This document shows, in pieces, positions 36,201 to 48,200 of a stretch of 64,000 bases of DNA. The stretch covers positions 124,001-188,000 of the forward strand of contig JAPDOI010001055.1 of the NCBI GenBank assembly GCA_029168955.1, written 5' to 3'. Within the stretch, counting starts at the first letter, position 1. Each line of letters begins with the position of its first letter. The notes under the pieces were generated by a model. It saw nothing but the letters and a program-made list of their open reading frames with translations. It had not been told where the DNA came from and ran no database searches. This DNA is from Aplectana chamaeleonis (lineage: Eukaryota; Nematoda; Chromadorea; Rhabditida; Cosmocercidae). The translations under genes and the position numbers were made by a program.

Positions 36201-39200
36201 GCAGTTTGGTGATGCGACGCTGCCAATATGGAAGGATTACTTCAGTTCACTACTGAATCGTCCAGCGCCATCAGTACCTGAGCTCCCGCATGTTCAGAGA
36301 GAGCACATTACGATGTCAGTGAGGAACCGCCGACTGAGTCTGAAGTTTTGGATTGTGTCCGGAAAATGAAGAATGGAAAGGCGGAGTGAGATGACAACAT
36401 CACTGCTGAAATGCTGAAAGCTCTTCCTCCGTCTGGGATTCGTGAAATGACCAACACCCATCCGTGCCATATATGGATGAGCGAAAGGATACCCGATTCG
36501 TGGAGACATGCGATCATCGTCCCTCTTCACAAGAAGCTATCCGTCACGGATCCTAAGAACTACAGAGGAATCTCTCTACTTCGTGTCATGTACAAGGTTT
36601 TAGAACGTATCATTCTCGAGCGACTTATCAAACATCGTGAAGGAACGACCAGAGATGAGCAAGCCGGTTTTCGACCTGGAAGATCGACCATCGACCAAGT
36701 GTTCGTCGTGAAGAGTAATTGAATCGTGGCAGCGGTTTTCGAAGCCATTACAGCTTGCTTTTTGGACTTTGAAGCCGCGTTCGACTCTCCTCATCGTGAT
36801 CGATTGCTCAATGCTCTGCGAGCAGATGGAGTCCCGGAAAAGTATGTTCGGTTAATCGAGGACATGAACAAAGGAACAACAGCAGCAGTTCGTACACCTG
36901 TCGGATTTACGTCAGCTTTCGAGGTGAAAACAGGAGTAAGGCAAGGAGCCGTTGCAGGACCTTTCTTTTCAACTTCGCCGTTGATGACATCATGCGTAGA
37001 GTTGCAGAACAGTTTCCTGCGGATGTGATCCTAACACCATCAGGACGCTCCTTGTCGACCTGGAGTACGCCGACGACATTGTGTTATTCGCTGAAAACAA
37101 CGCAAAACTGCAAAGGATTGTGAACCTCGTTTCGAAGTATGCCGCAGCCTATGCACTTCGTCTTCCTCCCGACAAACGCAAGCAGATGGGGGTCTCTCAT
37201 AGGCCTTCAACTGGAGTTTTGTGGACGGACAACGTATCGAACTGGTGGACGATTTCTGTTATTTGGGCTGTTTGCTGAAGAACGATGGTAGTTATGTGGC
37301 GGATATTCGACAACGATCTACGAAACCTACGGCTGCATTCAATTCTCTAACGAAGTGTTTGTGGTCTACCACCATCGCGAAGGAAGTCAAGTTGCGCGTC
37401 TACCTATCCGCTATTCGCCCTATCATGATGTACGGATCGGAGACGTGGGCAGCACCGAAAACGCAGATGGAAAGGTTAGATTGCACGGAGAGGAAGCTTT
37501 TAGGCGTTTGCTTGGATATTTCTGGCCGCGTGTATGCCATAACGAAGACCTTTACAGGAAATCGACGCAGTACATCAACGCTTGACACGAGGAGGTGCCA
37601 GCATCTCCTAACGCCATCTCAAGCAGCAATGGAAAGTCGACTTCGACTGCTCGGGCATATACTAAGAAGAACCCCGGATCGTCTCGTACAACACGCTTTA
37701 AAAATGCTTCCAAATCCTGTCTGGAAACGGCCACCTGGGCGTAGGCGAAAGTTCTGGACGGATGTGGTTAAAGAGGATTTAAAGTCACTCGGCATCGAAA
37801 GACAGTTCAGGCGCGATGTTTCGTTTCGCAGGAAATGGAATAGTGACAGCTGGATGGAATGTGTTCAAATTGTGGCTGAAGACCGTGAAAAATGGACACG
37901 GCTGACTACTAGGACGGCACACCTCGGTGAAGATGCGGAATGACCGCGTCAGGCGAAAGCCAACCGATTAAGTCAAGTAAGTCATCACTGTCGATGGCGC
38001 ACCTTCAGTGCAATAAAAATCAAATAAATAAAAATCAAATAAAGTTTTGAAGCGGTTTCCGCATACATTTCACTTTCTTCTGCAGCGGCAGTATTCGTTC
38101 CCGAAGTCTAGGCTTTTTGCCACTAACGATTTATGACTAACGGTTAGCAAGGGTTCCGATTCGTCCAATGATTCTGCCAGTGCGTAGCTAGATGCCTTAC
38201 ACGGAAACCGGAGATGCCCAGGGTTTCGGAGGCATCTAGTCTAATTTTGACACGAGAATTTACGTAAATCGCGGAAAGTTTAGCATCAGTTGGTGAAATT
38301 TTAGCTACAGCGCCCACATATTCTACGTAAATTCTCGTTACAGAACTCGGTCGATCGACCAACCCAGTCCTGCCCGTGCTAGAAAGGCGATCCCAGCTGC
38401 GATCGAGCGTATCGCCGTTTCTTCCCCAAGGCCTGCAGTATCCAATCGGTCAAAATTATCCTCAGCAAGGCCTTCCAGAGAGCGACACGTGGTCACCCTC
38501 CACGACCATCCACAGAGTGTCGAGTAATCACTCCGTGGGATGACTGGGCCAACACTGTTCGAACGGCATCCCTGCGTTCCGCGTGGCCAGGAAGGGGTTT
38601 GAGATTGCATTTCAATACAGGCTGTTGCTAAATCCGTAGATTCTCGCTACAAAATTATAGCGAGGATATACGGGTTTAGCGACAGCGAGATCAATGTATC
38701 GAATTTAGCCTTCGTTTTTACGTAGAAAACGTGTAGAATTTGCACACTTGCACCTTCGACACAAGAGTATGCGGGTTTTAGCTATCGTAGATAAAGCCCG
38801 TAAATTCTCGCTACATGGAATGGGGCGGCAGTACAGGCCGCGCCCTCGGAGGCATCTAGCTCTGGTTGGCAGAGAACTAACAAATTGCGAAAAATCAAAT
38901 AAACACATCCTTGAGCGGAATGGGCCATCCAGTGAATGTATTAGTCGGTTCATTGCCCTTGTGATTTTTCGATGATAGACTAGGTTTCTTTTCTGAACGG
39001 CTTGTTACTGTATATGTACGATGAAAAAGGGTAAATCACAGCGTTTGCACTCCATGTTTTCTTCTTTCCTCGAATGATTCAAAACGAATCTATACAGTTG
39101 GTGACTGCTGGAATGGATAACGTACCCCCTCCTGCGATGAAGGCCTTTGGTGCCGTAGACGTGGAACAATTCGAGGCAAGCGAGTTTCGCAAGCGGGGAT

Positions 39201-42200
39201 TCAAGTTTCCAGTCTTCCTTACAAGGGGTGTGCGTTAATGAAAATTATTTTTTTCGTTAAGCGTTAATCGATAATTTTCGAGAAAAAAACCGCGTTAACA
39301 CGTTAATTTTGCACTTCGTTAAAAATTTTCAGAACATTACTTGACCACAGCGAAAATCTATAAATCACCAGAGGTTCAAGAAAAAATTGAATAGACCTTC
39401 TAATGACGTCAGCAGGCTGTCGTGGAAAGCATGTAGGGCACCAGAAGCCGTAGGCACGGCCTCGTGGGAAGTAGGTAGGGCTCCAGATAACGTCGTGAAA
39501 AGTGGGTGGGGCTCCATATGACGTCATGGAAAGTGGGTGGGGCTTCGGATGACGCTGTCAGGACTTCGTCGGAAATGGGTGGGCCTTTAGACGATGTCAC
39601 GAAAAGTAGATAGGGCTTCAGATGACGTCAACTGCACGTCATGGAAAGTAGGCAGGGCTCCATATGGCGACGTCAAGACGTCGTGGAAAGTTGTTGAGCG
39701 CTCAGATGGCGTCAGCTGTACGACGTTAAACACGTGCGTGCGTCGCCTCCTAGAAAGTCATGAGGGCGTTCGTCGCGTCCTAGAAAGTCAGTAGCGCTTT
39801 ATGTAGAGCATGCGACGCGTGGTACAATACCCACCCTAAGTTTTGGTAAGGTGGCATCTAGAGTTCTGCGAGCTGCGAGTTGCGACACGTATAAGCATAT
39901 AGCTACGTGCTCGCAGCGTCCTCGCATGCGAGCTGTCTTGCGACGAAATGGTAGGGAGGGCTTTCATAGTTGTTGCCGCACTGCGAGGACGTAGCTCGCA
40001 GTGCGAGCGCTGTGCGACGAAATTCTCGCAGAGGGCTTTCATAGTCCTCCTGCACTGCGAGGACACTGAGAACAGTTTCAGGCACGCATCGCGAGCTGCA
40101 AGAAGAATTCTCGTGACAATTCTGTCGTAGCTCGCACTGCGAAAACTTCTAGAATCATCATGTCTTGTACCATCGAAACATTTTGTAATGGTTTTTCTTA
40201 GTTTCTACTCATGACTGATTCCTGTTTCCTTTACTGTGGAGGTTTCTCTTTAGTTTCTACTCGTGAATATAACCAGTTTTGCTTTTCAACGATGGTTTTT
40301 TTAACACACAACATTTGTGCACGAAGTGATGCGTATCAAGTAAAAACGTTTCCAAAGTATAATGTTTTTTCTACATATGCGATTGTTGTTTTGAGAATGC
40401 TTTTTTTCTTTTGTCGTCAAAACAGCAGGGTCAAGCATTTTCGTCCCGCCCATCTCTGGTGGTCAAAATTCTCAAGAAAAAATATCGAGAACATTTCGCG
40501 TCATATCTGGGGTGACCCTATTACGATAAAATGGAAGTTGAAATTTTCAGAGAGCTTAAATTTTCTTGTATTTTGTTGTAATTTTAAACGACGCTCATTA
40601 CTAAATAGGCTCGAAGACTTTCATTTTAACTTTAATGCAATCCTACTGAGCGCAAATTTACCAAATTTCTATTTCTCGCTACAATATCCTTAGACCCCGT
40701 CTCCATCCAAATTTCCCGCTGTTTGAATATTTTTACGCTGACTTCATCGCCCAGCAGGACAATAACGGCTTGACCCTGCAAAAGTTTCTAAACAAAAACA
40801 CTGGAAACACAAGAATTTTCTCGCGGTCTCCAAAAGAATAAATAGATTTAAGACAAGTTTCGGCCAATTTCGAATCGATTTGAATAAGATATAGCGCCGA
40901 TACAATACCGCGCTCCAACGCCACTCGTTCCCTGATTCAATATGACGCAATGACTCATGCTCAACCCTGATTCAGGTTCCCGCACTGCCCGCAACTCGCA
41001 GACTCTGAAAGCTAGTTGCGAGAGTTTCAGGGCCACGCCCCCAACCTCTCGCACTGCGAGCAACTCGCAGCTCGCAGAACTCTAGATGCCACCTAAAAAG
41101 GCGAAAAAAAAACGCGGAAAATCGCTTTTTTCGTCTTTTGGTCATAACTCGCTTCAAAGTGGAAGTTCTACAAACTTGAAGACATCTTTAGAATCAGCAT
41201 TGATCATACTTTTTTTTTGATCTATACATGGCTTACTCTCAAACAAGGCATATAGGGTTGACACAATCAATCGAATGAGATGTGGGACAGTATGAAATGC
41301 TGAAAAGTGTGACTGTGTCTCCTCTTGTATCTTTTAACTTGTTTTCATTTGGGGTCTTTTATTTAACGAATTTCATATCTTTTAGACTTTTATTTTTTTC
41401 AAATTTAACTCCAATTCTGCTTTGTGTATTATTTATTAACTATTCATTTAGTTATTTGTTTACTATTTTTGGTGTTATTTGTAACATTTTTTCATTTACT
41501 CTATTTTTATATGAGTTTTCACTATAATTTGAATACTTATACAATTCAATTTCATTCGTATTATTCTTGCTTTATTAAAAAAAAGCTTTTGCTATGAACG
41601 TTAAATAATTATTCAGAAACCAACCGTTTTAGCTCTAACCGCAGGCAAACAATTCAAAACAGTTAACACCTCGAGCCTCAACAATGGAGGAGATGGACTC
41701 CGTTTCATTTCGAGTAAGCTCCTGTTTCCCATTATCACAGCGCGAAGCGGTGGCTTTTTCGTCGGAAGCTTCTTATCACTAATTATATTTCACCGAGACC
41801 CATCTGCCGGTGATAATCGGAATCGACAGCTAACTAGGGATTTAACAGAGCTTAGTTCGAGTTACAATTACTTGTATCAATATTCAAAATTTCTGGGGTT
41901 ATTTTCAGAACTCGAAAATAACATTCGGCATCCCGATTCCAAAAATGTTTTCAAGTTCAAGAAAAAAGTTGTTTCTTGAAGTGGTTTCGACACATTTCGC
42001 CCTCCCAAAAAGTTGAAATTCTTCAGATTCGATGAGACTTCAACCTGTAGAACATCACCAATCTGTATGAATACCTGGGAACAGTCAAGATTTACTGTTA
42101 TTTTGGCCTAGTCTTAGATGAACTTCGTTTTGGCGATGGCCCCCTTTAGCTTCCACTCTATCTCTCCCCCTTTCTCTCGACGACCTGACGCTCTCCTCGC

Positions 42201-45200
42201 TCGAAAACAGTCCCCCGAAGTGGATTGAATTCGCGCAGCGAGGATGGACTGGCGAGTCAGACCACCCAGCAGCTAGCGCGCGGCCGCGGCGCGTCACCGC
42301 ATTGATTAATCTCCTCAACGAAAGGTTCACTCAACCAATTGACGGCTCGTCATCAAATGCGGATATAAATAATTAAGTAAAAGGAAAATGGTTGGAATAT
42401 GGCTTTTTGTTTTTTTCCGATTTTTTTGTAATTAAAAAATTACAGATTTATCCGAATGTGAGGATAACCCTTTGCGTTATCTGTGCTGTTGCGGTGAAAG
42501 ACCCCTAACAGTATCATATTGAAATTTGCGTGCCATCGGTGGGTGAATCCCAGCAAACCTAAACAGGCAGCAGCGACCTTTTATCCATGCGTGTTCGGAT
42601 GTGTTCTATCAGTTTCATCAAGTTTCTACTTCCCATCTTAGTGCGTATTCAGCACGCGTTGGGCTAACTGCAGTTCATTCGCCCGACAGTCTTTACATAA
42701 TGGCTGTGGAGAGTCGCGACGACCGGCAGCACGCCGCCGAGCGAGAGGCCTGGGGTGCTCAGAAAAATGAAAACAAGTTACTTGTAACACAAAAGGCCAA
42801 AAACAAGTTACTTGCAACATATCTGAGCCTATGTAAGTTACTTGCGACTTATCTCAGGTCATTTAAGTTACATGTAGCATATCGGCGGGATATTGCGTGC
42901 GGTGCGCCTCCGATATGTTACATGTATCTTAAATGACCTGAGATAAGTCGCAAGTAACTTACATAGGCTCAGATATGTTACAAGTAACTTGTTTCCGATT
43001 TCTGAGAGGATACTGTGTGCAGCTCAGAAAAATGAAAACAAGTTACATGTAACATATCTGAGCCGATGTAAGTTACTTGCGACTTATCTCAGGTCATTTA
43101 AGTTACATGTAAAATGCGGGATACTGCGTGGAGTGCGCCTCCGATATGTTACATGTAACTTAAATGGCACAATATAAGTCGCAAGTAACCTAAACTGGCC
43201 TAGAAGATATTCCCAAGGGGGATGTACGATGCACTCGCGGGGTCAGGCTTAAAACTGGCGTTCCTGTTGGTTCAATTACCCAAGTTTGAGGTACCTGCCC
43301 CCCCCCCCACCAACAGGGAAGGCCCCGCAGAGCATTTCGTTGCGTAGTGTGTGGTCTGGGACGCGCCCTCTGTGTCGCGTGTCGTCTGCGTCACGTGATG
43401 GCCACCCATAGTGAAAACTCGAATGTAAGTTACATGTAACATAAGTGTAACTTACATGTAATATAAATTTAAGTTACATGTAATATAAATGTATGTTACA
43501 TGTAATATAAATGTAAGTTACTTGAGACATTCAAGTAAGTTACATTTATATTACAAGTAACTTGTTTTGCTTTTTCTGAGTGTGCTCTAAACCTGGCGCG
43601 GCCTTGGGCGCGAAGGCTCCGCGGAATTGCAGCACCCATGTCGCTAACGTCGCTTTTTTAGGGGTATGGTATACTTTTGCGACACACGGCCGCGTCGCTC
43701 TGCACATCGACAGCGACCGCCTCCCGCCCTTTAAATCTGTCGCTGTCACAGTGCACTGCACAGCGACAGTGGTAACGACAGGCTATGGCACATTTGCAGT
43801 ATGCCAGCCCTCCGCTACACGTCGCTGCGACCCACACGCGACATATGTTCCTACGACGGCCGTTTTTGTTGCTTCGATGCGGGTCCCATCGCGATTTGTG
43901 TTAAATTGCATGCCTGTCGCTCATTTCAGCGACAAAGTATACCATACCAATTACCAATACGTTCGCCCTCATTCATCAGTGCCGATAATTCAACAAATGC
44001 CGATAATTCAGATCACATCAAGAAGTAGTATCGGCTTCTCGTTTTAGCATGTTTTACGCAAGAGAGAACTACGCGCATTTACCCAATAGATATGTGATAA
44101 ATATGAAATTTCCATGAAAAACTAGGAAAATTCCATATTCGGACCCTACTCCTTGCATTTAATGATTTTTTATCCACAATATGTAGACGAAGAGCGGTTT
44201 ATTGGTTGAGCCAAAACCTTCGCTTACAAGATTAATCGATACGGTGACGCGCCGCGGCCGCGCGCTAGCTGCTGGGTGGTCTAACTCTCCAGTCCATCTC
44301 CGCTGCTGGATTTCGATCCACTTCGGAGGACTATCTTCGAGCGAGGAGTGCGTTAGGTCGTCGACAGAAAGAGAGAGATAGAGTGGAAGTAGTGGAGGCG
44401 CAGGATTTCGAAGGGGGAGCATTGCCAGCGTTCATCCAATACTAAGCAGGATCAAAAGTATGTAAATCTTGAGTGTTTCCCAGGTATGGAGACAGTTTCG
44501 AAATTTTCAATACAACAAGAATCGATTGGTGAATTTCTTCAGGTTGGAGTCTCTTCAATTCGGGAGAATTTCAACTTTTCGGGAAGACGAAATATGTCAT
44601 AACTACTTCAAGTAATTATTATTTTTTTCTTAAACTTGAAAACATTTTCAAAATAAGGAGTACGAATGTTATTTTCGAGTTCTGAAATTATTCACTCCCA
44701 GAAATTTTGAGGATTGATACAAGTAATTGAAACTCGAACTGCCTCCTTCAGGAGAGGCTCGAGGTTTTTACCGTTATGATTTGTTTGCCAGAGGATAGAG
44801 CTAAAACGACTTATACACAAACAATTATTTACGTTGTTAGCGAAACCATTTTTTAAATGAAGCAATCATTATACAAATGAAATTGAAATATATGGTCTCT
44901 GCCGTGTGCATGTTTTTGCAGAGCTTACAATCAGAACAGAGTGTACATATGGTCTCTCCTTAGAATGAAGTCTAGTGAATGGATGGGGCTGCGACGTTAA
45001 ACGCACTATCGAAACTCTTCTAGAGTGTGTGGTGTCACAAACGCTGCACGGTCCGCCGCAATGAGCGAGCCTCTTCCAAACTTGAAATAGATTTCATATT
45101 TGCGTTCGGCGCCCCAAATATCTTGCCCCACCTCGTACAAAATTCAGGTGAAAAATACTTTCTTTTCTCGATCCCCTAAAAACTAATTCTTGATCTGCCC

Positions 45201-48200
45201 ATTGGCACTAAGAACTTAGCGAAATTCAAATTATTTATTTTTAGTTTCCCCATCACAGTACAAAAAGACAAAATTTCGTAACTTCGGTTTATGCTGGTAT
45301 CAGTCTCTTGTCAGCTCGTTCGTCCGCAATGTGAAAAAGAGACGCCTAGCCTGCAGAATACTCTGCAATTTTTAAATTTCTTGATCAAATGTAGTTTTTT
45401 TAAATTGGAAAGACCAAAAAAATTCATATTCCGATCCTATTCCTTGTACTTAATGATTTGTATCCGCATTTGACAAAGAGCCGTCAATTGGTTGAGTCAG
45501 ACCTTTCGTTGAGGAGATTAATCAATGCGGTGACGCGCCGCGGCCGCGCGCTGGCTTCTGGGTGGTCTGACTCGCCAGTTCATCCTCGCTGCGCGAATAC
45601 AATCCACTTCGGGGGACTGTTTTCGAGCGAGGAGTGCGTCAGGTCGTCGAGAGAAAGGGAGAGAGATAGAGTGGAAGGAGTGGAGATACGTGGAAGCTGA
45701 AGGGGGGGAGGGCATCGCCAGAACGAAGTTCATCTAAGACTAGGCCAAAATAAAAGTAAATCTTGACTGTTTACCAGGTATAGATACAGTCTCAAAGTCA
45801 GCAATACGACAAGAATTGATTGGTGATATTCTTCAGGTTGAAGTATCAGCAAATCGGAAGAATTTCAAGTTTTTGGGAAGGCGAAATGTGTCAAAACCAC
45901 TTCAAGAAACAACTTTTTTCTTGAACTTGAAAACATTTTTGGAATTGGGATGCCGAATGTTATTTTCGAGTTCTGAAAATAACCCCAGAAATTTTGAATA
46001 TTGATACAAGTAATTGTAACTCGAACTAAGCTCTGTTAAATCCCTAGTGAGCTGTCGATTCCGATTATCACCGGCAGATGGGTCTCGGTGAAATATAATT
46101 AGTGATAAGAAGCTTCCGACGAAAAAGCCACCGCTTCGCGCTGTGATAATGGGAAACAGGAGCTTACTCGAAATGAAACGGAGTCCATCTCCTCCATTGT
46201 TGAGGCTCGAGGTGTTACTGTTTTGAATTGTTTGCCTGTGGTTAGAGCTAAAACGGTTGCTGTCTGAATAATTATTTAACGTTCATAGCGAAACCTTTTT
46301 TTTAATAAAGCAAGAATAATACGAATGAAATTGAATTGTATAAGTATTCAAATTATAGTGAAAACTCATATAAAAATAGAGTAAATGAAAAAGAATGTTA
46401 CAAACAACACCAAACAAATAACCAAATGAATAGTCAATAAATAATACACAGAGTAGAATTGGAGTTAAATTTGAAAAAATTAAAATCTAAAAGATATGAA
46501 ATTCGTTAAATAAAAGACCCCAAATGAAAACAAGTTAAAAGATACAAGAGGAGACACAGTCACACTTTTCAGCATTTCATACTGTCCCACATCTCATTCG
46601 ATTGATTGTGTCAACCCTATATGCCTTGTTTGAGAGTAAGCCATGTATAGATCAAAAAGAAAGTATGATCAATGCTGATTCCAAAGATGTCTTCAAGTTT
46701 GTAAAACTTCCACTTTGAAGCGAGTTATGACCAAAAGACGAAAAAAGCGATTTTCCGCGTTTTTTTCGCCTTTTTACCAAAACTTAGGGTGGGTATTGTA
46801 GATAGTGAGTGGCCCTCAATCCCCGCTCCAAACCCTCATTTGATAGCTTACTCAGCCGTAGTAGATGAGGCCTCACATTTCCTTTTTGGAACACGAATTC
46901 GAATTTTTCGATATTGAGAAGAAATAACTAAAACAGATAAACAATTGAATGGGAAACGTTGAGGTCAGCGATATATTTCACAGCAAGCAAAAGTTGCTTG
47001 CTGTGAAATATATCACTGACCTCAATGTCGCGACGCAAGTCGACGCCACGTGCACGGCCCCAGTTTTTAACTCTGCCATTGAGGAAAATCAATCAGTGCC
47101 ATAATTCCCCTGCAATGAAAGGCACAGTCCAACCTTCAAATAGTTTTTTCTGCCTATCTTGAAAGCGGTCCCACGCTCACTCATCCCCGTTAGCTGGCGG
47201 AGCAGGATGACCTCTCAACCAGTACACTGCTGTAGGTGCCATACTCAGAACTTTGCAAACATATTACGAACACCTTAGCCAACATGTTACGCAAGTCTTC
47301 GGTAACATGTTGCTATAGCTGCGGAAAGCTGTCCCTATGCGAGACCGATAGCTGTTCGCAAAGATGAAGGAAAGCTGTTATGCTTGCGAGCTGAACGTGT
47401 CGGTAGGAGCTGACGGTGTTTCGCTGCCCGGCACTCGGGTCAGATTTGGCGTCCCTTGGATTACGATACTGACAATTTGCGAACTACGTTGAGGCCAATG
47501 ACAAGCAAAACACCGAAGTACAACGAGACTCTAACAAGTACCTAGACGTGAACCCATGCTCCGCTGTTAGGATTCGGCTTCATGACCTTATACGAGAGGC
47601 AGGCCTGCTCATAAACGCGGGTTGAAACAGTTCACAAGTCTGTAGCATTCGATTTCGATGCGCTCTTCTATGTACATATCAAAGATTAGGTAATGTGCAG
47701 CGCAGTCTTATGTCCCTGATCCTTACCCCCCCCCTCTCCTTTCCTAACAGTACCCGCACAAGGCCTTCCATGGGCCGGTCTTCAAATCCTGATACTCATG
47801 AAGTTTTTTGTTATGTTTACGTGCACGGAAATGCATTCTCATTACTGGATAAACGTCATGTAAGGTAAACATAGTGTTAAGATGAACGTTTCGTGGCGGT
47901 TGATTGCTAGCCGACAGAAAATTCAACTTCAAGTATCTAACTGCGTTTCGGCCATGGTGGTTGTTCTTCCAGTTTTTTGTTATGACCCTGCATTCGAAAG
48001 GTAGAAAATGTTGGGTAAGGTGACGTTGACAAGCGAAATCATGGACGTTCCAAAAAATTTTGTTGATGCTCTAGAAAGATCTTTTCGTCTGGATAGTTCT
48101 CGATTGGAGCCTTCCAAAAGATTTAGCAAAATGGTTGTGAACGAAACAATGCTCCAATGGAGACATGTAATCTCGTCGAAAAAGTTCTTGGTGACAAGTT

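Larger units (their letters stand above)
39825..46798. mobile_element. Foldback element FB2 (~7 kb with nested insertions)
   Basis: Outer ends CAATACCCACCCTAAG and its inverse, flanked by TA (39823-39824 and 46799-46800). Inverted arms of ~1.3 kb: left 39825-39849 plus 41094-~42395 (split by a nested element), right ~45440-46798. A third, more diverged copy of the inner arm lies at 44147-44890 in the same direction as the right arm. The centre carries the GTTACATGTAAC cluster, an SL1-like sequence and a small TIR element. No transposase seen. Ends are related to FB1. Confidence 0.85.
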
